Assembly (NCBI GenBank): GCA_045538305.1
Contig: JAZSRC010000042.1
Span: 1-16,151, forward strand
Direction of reading: 5' to 3'
Length of the DNA stretch: 16,151 nt
Source of the DNA: SFHK01 sp045538305
GTDB lineage: Bacteria; Bacillota; Clostridia; Christensenellales; Aristaeellaceae
This document shows, in pieces, positions 7,704 to 14,490 of the stretch. Position 1 is the stretch's first letter, and every line of letters begins with the position of its first letter. The notes beneath the pieces are model-generated. The model saw nothing but the letters and a program-made list of their open reading frames with translations, made no database searches and was not told where the DNA came from. The position numbers and the translations under genes are program-made.

Positions 7704-8828
7704 TTACGCTTCCAGCCCGCTGTCAATCTTCCTGATCCAATCGCGAATCTGAATATTCTGGGGACATGCGCTTTCGCATGCGCCGCATTCGATACAATTC
7801 TTCCCCATAGGATTCTCACTGTATTTCTGATAGAATGACTTAAGATCGTCAAACATATACGCGTTATCATATCTTCCGAAAAGCCGCGGAATCTTAATCT
7901 CCTGCGGACAAGGCTGACAATACTCGCAACCTGTACAGCCTATTTTGATTCTGGCTTCATAGGTTTCGCGTACCTTCTTAATCAGCGCTTTTTCCTCATC
8001 ATCCATGCAATTCGCACAGGAATCCTTAAATGTATTCAGATTATCCAGCGCCTGCTCCATTGTGGACATACCGGAAAGAATTGTGATGATTTCGGGACGA
8101 TCGTAGAGATAGCGGAATGCCCATTGCGCCGGGCTTCTATCTACCTTGAAATCTTTATACAGCTTCATTACGTCTTCAGGTACCGTCTGCGTAAGAGAGC
8201 CTCCACGCAGCGGTTCCATGATAACTACGCCAATTCCCTTCTGAGCTGCATACTCGATTCCCTTCATGGTCGCCTGATTATTTTCGTCCAAAATGTTCAT
8301 CTGAACCTGAGCAAGCTTCCAATCGTAGCTATCCAAAACATATTTGAAAGTTTCGGCATTATCATGGAACGAAAAGCCCGCATAGCGAATTTTGCCCTTT
8401 GCAACCATCTTATCAAAGAAATCGAAAAGCCCCATTCCGACAACGGCGTCGAATCTCTGTCTGTTTACGGCATGCGCAAGATAAAAATCCACGCATTCAA
8501 CATCCAGCCGTTTCAGCTGCTCGTCAAGCAGGCGCTCCATGTCTTCCGGCTTTTCCACCAGCCATAAGGGCAGCTTCGTAACTAGCGTCACTTTTTCGCG
8601 GTATCCATCCTTTAGCGCCTCGCCCACTACTACTTCGCTTTCTCCGTTATGATACCCATATGCGGTATCCACATATGTTACTCCACCATCAATGGCAGCC
8701 CGAATGAGCCTGATCGCTTCTTCATGGTCTACTCCGCCATCTGCATAGTTCAGTCTTGGAAGGCGCATGCAGCCCATTCCAAGAGCCGACGCGGTAATAT
8801 CCGTACCCGGAAACTTTCTGTAATCCAT
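7704..8828 (-). CDS. Aldo/keto reductase with C-terminal 4Fe-4S domain
   Basis: This is a 374-residue oxidoreductase. The N-terminal AKR barrel starts MDYRKFPGTDITASALGMG and carries the catalytic tetrad Asp54, Tyr57 (or Tyr59), Lys85 and His119 (DTAYGYH, TKLP, LAHAVN). The C-terminal ~80 residues hold two cysteine groups: CTGCEYCQPCP and CIECGACESACP. These should bind iron-sulfur cluster(s), as in the COG1453 oxidoreductases, and suggest electron exchange with ferredoxin as well as NAD(P)H. I chose the ATG at 8828, not an upstream Met at 8870, because GGAGGA lies at 8834-8839 and the protein aligns with the family there. The start is one base after the stop of the sensor kinase gene, and the ribosome binding site is within that gene's last codons, so translation is coupled to the kinase. 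Substrate unknown. Confidence 0.92.
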   Translation of the reverse strand: MDYRKFPGTDITASALGMGCMRLPRLNYADGGVDHEEAIRLIRAAIDGGVTYVDTAYGYHNGESEVVVGEALKDGYREKVTLVTKLPLWLVEKPEDMERLLDEQLKRLDVECVDFYLAHAVNRQRFDAVVGMGLFDFFDKMVAKGKIRYAGFSFHDNAETFKYVLDSYDWKLAQVQMNILDENNQATMKGIEYAAQKGIGVVIMEPLRGGSLTQTVPEDVMKLYKDFKVDRSPAQWAFRYLYDRPEIITILSGMSTMEQALDNLNTFKDSCANCMDDEEKALIKKVRETYEARIKIGCTGCEYCQPCPQEIKIPRLFGRYDNAYMFDDLKSFYQKYSENPMGKNCIECGACESACPQNIQIRDWIRKIDSGLEA

Positions 8829-8829
8829 A

Positions 8830-10611
8830 TTAATCCTCCATGTTTCCTTTCTCTTCAATATCATTATCAATAGCAGGAGCTTCTTCGGGCGCCTTAGGCA
8901 GAGTAATCAGGAAATCAGTGCCTTCTCCATAGTTGGAATGTACCTCAACTGTGCCGCCCATAGAATTTACGATATGCTTGACGATGGCCAGACCCAATCC
9001 TGTTCCGCCCATTTGCCTGCTCCTGCCTTTGTCAACCCGGTAGAAGCGCTCAAACAGTCTGGATAGATGTTCCTTCTTAATACCAATGCCGGTATCAGAA
9101 ACTATCAGATTGATGTTGTTTTCCCCTTCCAAAACCTTTATCGATACAGAGCCGCCTGTCTTATTGTACTTAATTCCGTTTTCGATCAGATTAATCAGCA
9201 GCTGCTTTACCCGGTCCGGATTTCCCATGATAAATGCCGGCTTTTCATTTTGCTTGGCACTTACGGTGACTTCCTTCTCAGAGGCGTGGATCTTCAGCAT
9301 TTCAACAACTTCAAGGACCTGACGATCCAGCGGTATACGCTTGATTTCCACACTCTCATTGCCAGATTCCATTTTGGTGATTGACAGTATATCGTTGATG
9401 AGTCGGGTAAGCCTGTCCGCTTCAATCATGATAATATTCAGGAACTTACGCGCCATTTCAGGATTGTCGATTGCGCCGGCCTGCAAAGTTTCTACAAATC
9501 CCTTTATGGATGTAAGCGGCGTTTTCATTTCATGAGATACATTCGCGGCGAAATCGGTTCTGAGCTGTTCAAGCTTTCTGATTTCGGTAATGTCCTCAAT
9601 AACGCCCAACGCTCCTGTGCATTTTCCCTCCCGATACAGTGCGGAAGCGTAAATCCTAACCGGTCTCATACTGGTATCCGGACGCCTACCCTCAAGTTCA
9701 CGGGTAATAACATTGCCCGTACCCTGTTCCATGGCTTCCTTGAAGGCTTGTTCCAAATCTTCATTGTTGAATGTTTCTGAGATCGGTTGGCCTTCAGCAT
9801 TCGTCAGATCCACGCCAAATAGCTCTGCAGAGCTATTGCTGGCAAAACTCAAATTATACCGCGTGTCAACGGTGATAATTCCGTTTTTCATTTGGTTTAG
9901 CATTTGCCCGAATACCCGGTTTCTCTTTTGCTGACTGAATACGCGATCCTGTACTCTGGCAAATACGGAGTTATACTTTGCCGCTACGCTGGGCGGTACA
10001 TCCGCAACGCCTTGTATACGACTGTCGAAATGACCTTCGGTAAAATCCTCCAATACATGCATAACCGAGTCCACCATCGTATCAGCGCTTGAAACTGCGC
10101 GGTATACAACGACGAACTGGCAAATCACCGCAATTCCCATAAATGCTAAAAGAATCCAAACCGAGTTGGCAATCGCATTGATCCAGTTTACGGATTGTTT
10201 TGCATAAGCGACAGTAATGCCTGATTCTGTCTGGGCATATGCCACCATGTACTTCACATTATCGGTCGTTCTTATGTTGTTTACAATAATCCCGTCTTTA
10301 CTGGAGGAAAACTGGATTTTAGAAGGTATTCTAACGTTTTTGCCAATTTCGTTTTTTACGACCGTGCCATCGCTTCTGAAATAAGCGAACAGGATGTCTC
10401 CCTCATTAAGAACTTGGACAAGTTGTTCTTCGGGAGCATCCTGATATGCCGCCGTTTCCAAAAGTTCCTTTGAAAAGCGGCTTGTGATTCGCATTTCTTC
10501 TTCGATGATTTCATTCTGAAGATGCGCTGCTGTTACCGCACAAGTGATAAGCAGCAGCGCACATATTACCAGATTCAGCAAGGTCGCTTTAAATGCGGCC
10601 TTGTTTCTCAT
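8830..10611 (-). CDS. PhoR/WalK-like sensor histidine kinase
   Basis: This 593-residue membrane kinase is the sensor for the response regulator encoded upstream. Domain order is TM1 (about 8-30), an extracytoplasmic sensor region (about 31-145), TM2 (about 148-172), a HAMP-like linker, a PAS domain (about 233-345), a HisKA H-box with phosphorylated His360 (ANVSHEMKTPLTSIKGF), and an HATPase_c domain with N-box NLIENGIKYN (474-483), G1 DTGIG (506-510), FERFYRVD and G2 GGTGLGL. This is the PhoR/PnpS/WalK architecture. Its ATG overlaps the regulator stop by four bases (ATGA). The signal cannot be read from sequence; phosphate limitation is the default guess for PhoR-like kinases, but there are no pst/phoU genes here. 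Unusually, an aldo/keto reductase gene follows directly. Confidence 0.93.
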   Translation of the reverse strand: MRNKAAFKATLLNLVICALLLITCAVTAAHLQNEIIEEEMRITSRFSKELLETAAYQDAPEEQLVQVLNEGDILFAYFRSDGTVVKNEIGKNVRIPSKIQFSSSKDGIIVNNIRTTDNVKYMVAYAQTESGITVAYAKQSVNWINAIANSVWILLAFMGIAVICQFVVVYRAVSSADTMVDSVMHVLEDFTEGHFDSRIQGVADVPPSVAAKYNSVFARVQDRVFSQQKRNRVFGQMLNQMKNGIITVDTRYNLSFASNSSAELFGVDLTNAEGQPISETFNNEDLEQAFKEAMEQGTGNVITRELEGRRPDTSMRPVRIYASALYREGKCTGALGVIEDITEIRKLEQLRTDFAANVSHEMKTPLTSIKGFVETLQAGAIDNPEMARKFLNIIMIEADRLTRLINDILSITKMESGNESVEIKRIPLDRQVLEVVEMLKIHASEKEVTVSAKQNEKPAFIMGNPDRVKQLLINLIENGIKYNKTGGSVSIKVLEGENNINLIVSDTGIGIKKEHLSRLFERFYRVDKGRSRQMGGTGLGLAIVKHIVNSMGGTVEVHSNYGEGTDFLITLPKAPEEAPAIDNDIEEKGNMED

Positions 10612-11312
10612 AAGCGGTTATCCTGCCTGTCGTTGAACTTATAGCCTACGCCGCGAATGGTTTCAATATAGTGCGCGTCGTCGCCCAGTTTCTGACGAAT
10701 ATGGCGGATATGAACATCGACCGTACGGGTCTCGCCGTAGAACTCATAGCCCCAGATGCGATCCAGGAGGAAGTCGCGGGTGAGAACCTTTCCGCGGCTG
10801 ATTACCAGAAGCTTGAGAAGCTCGAATTCCTTAAGAGTGAGCGAGAGCTTTTCACCGTTACGGAACGCTTCATAATTTCCTACATCAATCGTAAGTCCGC
10901 CTACATGGAGGATTCCTTCTTCTTCATTCTGCGGTGCGGCTCGGCGAAGCAGCGCCTTTACGCGGGCAATCAGCTCACGTACGGAGAAGGGCTTAGTAAT
11001 ATAGTCATCCGCGCCGAGTTCAAGGCCGAGGATCTTGTCTACTTCGTCGCCCTTTGCGGTTAGCATGATGATCGGAATATCAGCTGTGGTAGGAGCGCTC
11101 TTCAAACGACGGCATACTTCCATTCCGTCAATACCCGGCAGCATGATGTCCAAAAGCACGAGCGTAGGACGCTCATGTGCGCATACCACAAGCGCATCCT
11201 CACCGGTTGCAGCGGTAACTACCCGATAACCGGACGCCTCCAGATTGAACGAAAGCAGTTCAAGGATATGAGCCTCGTCATCAACAGCGAGAATCAGTTC
11301 GTTGTTAGCCAT
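10608..11312 (-). CDS. OmpR/PhoB-family response regulator
   Basis: This 234-residue DNA-binding regulator is phosphorylated by the adjacent kinase. The receiver domain (about 5-120) has the acidic pair Asp11-Asp12, phospho-acceptor Asp55 (LVLLDIMLPG), Thr85 (MLTAKG) and the conserved KPFSVREL loop. The winged-helix domain (about 135-230) ends in the typical TVDVHIRHIRQKLGDD, then IETIRGVGYKF. Length and motifs are those of PhoB/PhoP/WalR. The start ATG has AAGGGGA about 9 bases upstream. It lies 50 bases after nrdR with no terminator between, so it may be expressed with nrdR as well as from any promoter I cannot see in that gap. Confidence 0.94.
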   Translation of the reverse strand: MANNELILAVDDEAHILELLSFNLEASGYRVVTAATGEDALVVCAHERPTLVLLDIMLPGIDGMEVCRRLKSAPTTADIPIIMLTAKGDEVDKILGLELGADDYITKPFSVRELIARVKALLRRAAPQNEEEGILHVGGLTIDVGNYEAFRNGEKLSLTLKEFELLKLLVISRGKVLTRDFLLDRIWGYEFYGETRTVDVHIRHIRQKLGDDAHYIETIRGVGYKFNDRQDNRL

Positions 11313-11362
11313 GTGCGTTTCCCCTTTTCTATCGTATTTGGATATATCATCTGACCGTTTCG

Positions 11363-11830
11363 TCAGGTATTCCCACGGTTTTCTTGAATGAGTCTCTCAA
11401 GCTCATCTACAAAAGAATTCAGATCGTTCACTTCGTGATATACGCATGAGAAGCGAGCGTATGCCACTTCGTCGGTTTTTTTAAGGGCGTTCATTACCTG
11501 TTTTCCAATAAGATCGGAGGATATTTCCGTATCGGAATTTAAAAACACTGCCCTTTCAATATCATCCGCCATCGTGGTAATAGCTTCTTTTGAGACCGGT
11601 CTCTTCTGGCAAGCCTTTTCAATGCCTCTTCTAAGCTTCTCAGGATCAAACGGCTCTTTGGCTCCGCTCTTTTTGATTACATTCAGCGGAACAGCCTCTG
11701 CCTTTTCAAAAGTAGTATATCGCCGTCCGCAGTTCTCGCATTCGCGTCTTCTGCGAATCACGCTGCCATCATCAGAAATTCTGGAATCGACAACCCGGCT
11801 TCGAATATACAAACAATAAACGCATTTCAC
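11363..11830 (-). CDS. nrdR: Transcriptional repressor NrdR
   Basis: This 155-residue regulator represses ribonucleotide reductase genes in response to (d)ATP levels. It has an N-terminal zinc ribbon with CxxC pairs at residues 3-6 and in ECENCGRR, separated by the family block SRVVDSR. An ATP-cone domain follows (VIKKSGAKEPFDPEKLRRGIEKAC onward). Length is standard. The start is GTG at 11830 with GAGG seven to eight bases upstream. An out-of-frame ATG four bases later is not used. The first knuckle reads CVYCLYIRS where most NrdR proteins have CPxCG, a mild divergence. No ribonucleotide reductase gene is in this window. Adjacency to sigG-ylmC is seen in other Clostridia. Confidence 0.96.
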   Translation of the reverse strand: MKCVYCLYIRSRVVDSRISDDGSVIRRRRECENCGRRYTTFEKAEAVPLNVIKKSGAKEPFDPEKLRRGIEKACQKRPVSKEAITTMADDIERAVFLNSDTEISSDLIGKQVMNALKKTDEVAYARFSCVYHEVNDLNSFVDELERLIQENRGNT

Positions 11831-11861
11831 GCCTTTTACCTCTAGGCTATAATCTGCAATT

Positions 11862-11890
11862 ATTATACACCATAAATTACAATCCGTCCA
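11862..11890 (-). promoter_or_regulatory. SigA-type promoter for nrdR
   Basis: On the - strand, TGGACG (complement of 11885-11890) is followed after 17 bases by a perfect TATAAT (complement of 11862-11867). It is about 30 bases upstream of the nrdR GTG start, so it would give a short leader and could drive nrdR and the two-component genes behind it. I see no NrdR-box-like palindrome over it. Confidence 0.7.
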
Positions 11891-11961
11891 GTACCCAAAA
11901 TAGAATTTGTAAATTTCTTATTATGATATATTCTTAGCTTTTACATTCTATACTTCAAAAT

Positions 11962-11989
11962 GAGAAAAGAAACGACCATCGGCCGTTTC
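11962..11989 (-). terminator. Intrinsic terminator of the sigG-ylmC operon
   Basis: On the - strand, GAAACGGCC pairs with GGTCGTTTC (one G-U pair, 9 bp, 3-base loop; 11981-11989 with 11969-11977), followed by TTTTCTC. It begins 13 bases after the ylmC stop and separates this operon from the nrdR promoter. Confidence 0.85.
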
Positions 11990-12001
11990 CTGTTCAACGA
12001 T

Positions 12002-12247
12002 TTATGTGCACTGTTCCGGACTGACTTCAACCAGAATGACATCGTCTCCGATTCGCTTAACCCTTTCCCACGGGATCTGTATACCGCTTTTTGTTTGCTT
12101 CAGGCAACCGATCAATGAAAACGCATCTGGTACAATTATCGATTCAATGCATGCATTTTCAGAAAACGTTACATCAATCGGTTTCCCAAGCCGCTTGCCA
12201 TCTGATATGTTGATAACATCCTTTTGCTTCAAATCCGAGAAATTCAT
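12002..12247 (-). CDS. ylmC: YlmC/YmxH family PRC-barrel sporulation-linked protein
   Basis: This 81-residue PRC-barrel protein is of the YlmC/YmxH family, a small beta-barrel domain common in spore formers. The start is ATG at 12247 (MNFSDLKQKDVINISDGKRLG), preceded by a G-rich ribosome binding site (AGGGGGCGG) four bases away. An upstream in-frame Met at 12271 would add eight Gly-rich residues and lacks this support. The DGKRLGKPIDV turn and the IPWERVKRIGDDVILVE ending are typical of the family. It follows sigG by 46 bases, the conserved arrangement in many Clostridia. Its molecular job is not known; co-expression with the forespore sigma factor suggests a role in sporulation. Confidence 0.9.
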   Translation of the reverse strand: MNFSDLKQKDVINISDGKRLGKPIDVTFSENACIESIIVPDAFSLIGCLKQTKSGIQIPWERVKRIGDDVILVEVSPEQCT

Positions 12248-12293
12248 CAAACCGCCCCCTGAATCCATCATATGTCAGCAAGGTAAGAATGGT

Positions 12294-13067
12294 TCAGATG
12301 AATCTTCTCATTTGATTGAGCGCTGCTTTTTCCAATCGGGATACCTGCGCCTGAGAAATGCCGATTTCATCCGCTACTTCCATCTGAGTTCTACCCTGAA
12401 AATATCGCATTTGAATAATACCGCGCTCTCTTTCATTCAAATGCTTCATAGCATTCTGGATCGAAAGGTCGCGTACCCATTCGTCTTCGGATACTTTCTC
12501 ATCTTTCACTTGATCCATCACATAAACTGCATCGCCGCCATCTTGATATACAGGTTCAAATAGCGATACCGGGTCCTGAATGGCTTCCATAGCCGTTACC
12601 AATTCCTCCGGCTTTACCATTATCCGATCTGCAATTTCTTGAACCGTCGGTTCCTTTCCGGTTTGATAGGCCATTTCCTCTCTTGCTCTCAATGCCTTAT
12701 AAGCCAAATCCCGGAGTGATCTGCTTACGCGAATAGAATTGTTATCGCGCAGATATCGCCTGATCTCTCCAATGATCATAGGCACGCAGTAGGTACTGGG
12801 GCGTACATTCAAAGACATGTCAAAATTGTCAAGCGCTTTCATTAACCCTATCACGCCTACCTGAAATAAATCATCCACGCTTTCAGCACGGTTTGAGAAC
12901 CTTTGAATGACGCTAAGCACCAATCGGAGATTTCCCTGTATCAATTCCATCCTGGCTATCTTATCACCCGATTTTGATTTTATCATCAGCTCTTTCATGC
13001 TCTCATGGGATAGAACCGGCAGCTGCGATGTATCAACTCCACATATTTCAACTTTGCTTACCGCCAT
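12294..13067 (-). CDS. sigG: RNA polymerase sporulation sigma factor SigG
   Basis: This 257-residue sigma-70 family factor directs late forespore gene expression. The N-terminal KVEICGVDTSQLPVLSHE is the SigG hallmark. Region 2 (NLRLVLSVIQRF, DDLFQVGVIGLMKALDNFD, then VPMIIGEIRRYLRDNN), region 3 (IRVSRSLRDLAYKALRARE, DPVSLFEPVYQDGGD) and region 4 with its helix-turn-helix (TQMEVADEIGISQAQVSRLEKAA) are all present. The start ATG has GGAGGTG eight bases upstream. Residue 90 is Pro in NVRPSTYCVP, where Bacillus SigG has Phe (NVRFSTYAVP), a highly conserved core position in sigma-70 proteins. Neither spoIIGA nor sigE, often found upstream in Clostridia, is present. Instead a divergent membrane-protein gene lies upstream. 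Confidence 0.97.
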   Translation of the reverse strand: MAVSKVEICGVDTSQLPVLSHESMKELMIKSKSGDKIARMELIQGNLRLVLSVIQRFSNRAESVDDLFQVGVIGLMKALDNFDMSLNVRPSTYCVPMIIGEIRRYLRDNNSIRVSRSLRDLAYKALRAREEMAYQTGKEPTVQEIADRIMVKPEELVTAMEAIQDPVSLFEPVYQDGGDAVYVMDQVKDEKVSEDEWVRDLSIQNAMKHLNERERGIIQMRYFQGRTQMEVADEIGISQAQVSRLEKAALNQMRRFI

Positions 13068-13090
13068 ACATTCACCTCCAATGCTGAAAA

Positions 13091-13127
13091 CAGTATTTCC
13101 CGTTATTCATAAGATATTCAAATACTG
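13091..13127. repeat. Perfect inverted repeat in the sigG leader
   Basis: CAGTATTT (13091-13098) and AAATACTG (13120-13127) form an exact 8-bp inverted repeat with 21 bases between, 24-60 bases upstream of the sigG start codon. It could be an operator or, if transcribed, a hairpin. It overlaps the candidate -10 element for sigG. Confidence 0.6.
13092..13119 (-). promoter_or_regulatory. Candidate forespore (SigF/SigG-type) promoter of sigG
   Basis: On the - strand, GGAAATACT (complement of 13092-13100) fits the forespore -10 pattern GGNNANANT, and GAATA (complement of 13115-13119) lies 14 bases upstream as a possible -35. The spacing is a base or two short of the usual 15-16, so this is tentative. 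sigG genes are normally switched on by SigF in the forespore, which makes such a promoter expected here. Confidence 0.35.
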
Positions 13128-13290
13128 TCTATCGGAGATGGTATACAACGATTATTGTTAAGTTTTCTTACTGATTTTAGTGATTTCTAACATACTTTCA
13201 GTCTTTTTCGTTGAATGTAAATAATTTTAGCTTCATGGAATGAACTTTTGTATTTATTTCAATATTCTCTTTTTTTCTTATAATTTTTTC

Positions 13291-13312
13291 AATATTTTTG
13301 AAATATTTTTGA
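13291..13312. repeat. Tandem 11-bp AT repeat upstream of a promoter
   Basis: AATATTTTTGA occurs twice head to tail (13291-13301 and 13302-13312), ending nine bases before the -35 of the promoter at 13322. The surrounding ~150 bases are extremely AT-rich. The 11-bp period places T-tracts on one face of the helix, consistent with an UP-element-like or bent DNA segment. Confidence 0.7.
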
Positions 13313-13321
13313 TTATTTCTA

Positions 13322-13350
13322 TTGACGTTTTGCAATCATGCGTATATAAT
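13322..13350 (+). promoter_or_regulatory. Near-consensus SigA promoter for the membrane-protein gene and tRNA-Leu
   Basis: TTGACG (13322-13327), a 17-base spacer and TATAAT (13345-13350) form an almost perfect SigA promoter. Transcription would start near 13357, leaving a leader of about 68 bases before the ATG at 13425. The rest of 13068-13424 contains the sigG control elements listed separately and otherwise only AT-rich sequence. Confidence 0.88.
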
Positions 13351-13424
13351 ATAGGCATCCAGCTTCTGACCGAAAGACTCTCAATTTCATCGGAAGCAAA
13401 TACGGAAGGGGTCGAAAACTCATT

Positions 13425-14318
13425 ATGAAAGCACTTCGAGTACTGAAATGGCTCTCATTCATCGTCTTCATTCTTGCACTGTCTCTGGCAATTGTTGCAA
13501 ATGGTTTCGTGATCTGTGAAATGAACATCTGCAATAAGGATGCTTCCGATGACATTACGATGTCAACCATCATTCAAGAACTTGATAAGGTAGACGGATT
13601 CAAACTCCTCTTTGGAAAAGAAGCAAAAGAAGAAGCCAATGAAGAACCCGTTGAAATCACCGAACAGGAGTCCGATGTTGTAACTGAAGTTGAAACACCC
13701 GTTATCACTGAGGGAGTTACCGAAACTGAGGAACCCGTTGTAACCGAAGATGCTATAAACGAAGAAAACATTGAGCCTGAAATACCTGCAACCGAAGATG
13801 CAGATACTCTGACCGGCAGCAGCGGCTCCCTTGAAAACCCCTATTCCCTGGAAGGCAAAAACAACATTATCGTTGCGGTAATGAGACTAGGAACTCAGAC
13901 CATAAACATCAATTGGATTTCTGATAATGTCAAAATTACGATTTTAGACTATTCTGTTGAATCCGAGTTTGAAATTGCCGTTTCTATGCTGGTTGCTTTT
14001 GCTGCATTGTTCCTCGCTTTCCTCCTGCATATTATCTCCAAGTCGCATAAGTCTTTCATCGGCATTATCCTGATGATCATCGGCTATTCTCTGTTTGCTG
14101 TAATCTTTGTAACTGGTTACTTTGTATGCAGCACGGTAATTGGCTATTTTGCAGATTCTTTAAATAGTGATGATTGGCAGCTGTACCGTCTTATCGCTAT
14201 CACGTCCTTTAACTTCTTTGCCGGTCTTATCGGTCTTCCTATTTATGTATGCGGTATTCAGCGCATGACAATCAGACGTCTTAAGAAAAGACGTTCCGCG
14301 AAGGTAAAGCATCACTAA
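13425..14318 (+). CDS. Unknown four-TM membrane protein with Glu/Thr-rich ectodomain
   Basis: I do not recognise this 297-residue protein. TM1 (about 8-30) is followed by a ~150-residue region with an acidic, low-complexity tract at 66-127 rich in Glu, Thr, Val and Pro. Short motifs there recur irregularly (EEPVEITE, then TEVETPVITE, then TEEPVVTED). TM2 (183-205), TM3 (211-235) and TM4 (255-277) follow, with a strongly basic C-terminus (RRLKKRRSAKVKHH). By the positive-inside rule both termini are cytoplasmic and the acidic region is outside. The ATG at 13425 follows GGAAGGGG, 13 bases away, a somewhat long spacing. It is transcribed from the strong SigA promoter at 13322 and lies immediately before tRNA-Leu. 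No family function can be given. Confidence 0.85.
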   Translation: MKALRVLKWLSFIVFILALSLAIVANGFVICEMNICNKDASDDITMSTIIQELDKVDGFKLLFGKEAKEEANEEPVEITEQESDVVTEVETPVITEGVTETEEPVVTEDAINEENIEPEIPATEDADTLTGSSGSLENPYSLEGKNNIIVAVMRLGTQTININWISDNVKITILDYSVESEFEIAVSMLVAFAALFLAFLLHIISKSHKSFIGIILMIIGYSLFAVIFVTGYFVCSTVIGYFADSLNSDDWQLYRLIAITSFNFFAGLIGLPIYVCGIQRMTIRRLKKRRSAKVKHH

Positions 14319-14323
14319 AAAAG

Positions 14324-14342
14324 CCGGCTCTTATTGAGCCGG
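14324..14342. other. GC-rich hairpin abutting the tRNA-Leu 5' end
   Basis: CCGGCTC (14324-14330) pairs with GAGCCGG (14336-14342) around TTATT. On the + strand it has no T-run after it and ends four bases before the mature tRNA. On the - strand it is followed by CTTTTTT, so as an intrinsic terminator it would act on leftward transcription. On the + strand it may instead mark the mRNA/tRNA processing boundary. Confidence 0.6.
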
Positions 14343-14346
14343 ATAC

Positions 14347-14431
14347 GCTGAAATGGTGGAATGGCAGACACTGGAGACTTAAAATCTCCCGCCCACAAGG
14401 CGTGCGGGTTCGAGTCCCGCTTTCAGCACCA
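14347..14431 (+). tRNA. tRNA-Leu (anticodon UAA)
   Basis: This is a class II tRNA with acceptor stem GCTGAAA (14347-14353)/TTTCAGC (14421-14427), anticodon stem GGAGA/TCTCC (14373-14377/14385-14389), and loop CTTAAAA giving anticodon TAA at 14380-14382. It has a long variable arm and a T-arm GCGGG/CCCGC with loop TTCGAGT. CCA is encoded at 14429-14431. It reads leucine UUA/UUG codons. No separate promoter is seen between it and the upstream gene, so it is probably co-transcribed. Confidence 0.97.
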
Positions 14432-14438
14432 AAGCAAT

Positions 14439-14490
14439 ATAATCCGAACCAGATTTTCCGAGTAGGAAATGGGTTCGGATTATTTGTTTA
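14439..14490 (+). terminator. Intrinsic terminator of tRNA-Leu
   Basis: A perfect 12-bp stem (14439-14450 with 14472-14483, ATAATCCGAACC/GGTTCGGATTAT), extended by an inner TTTCC/GGAAA, is followed by a T-rich tail. It begins eight bases after the encoded CCA. Its intactness argues against element insertion exactly at the tRNA 3' end. Confidence 0.8.

Noticed and set aside
13574..13771. Ser/Thr-rich - strand frame opposite the acidic tract
   Set aside because: It is the antisense of a Glu/Thr-rich low-complexity segment and has no independent start signal.
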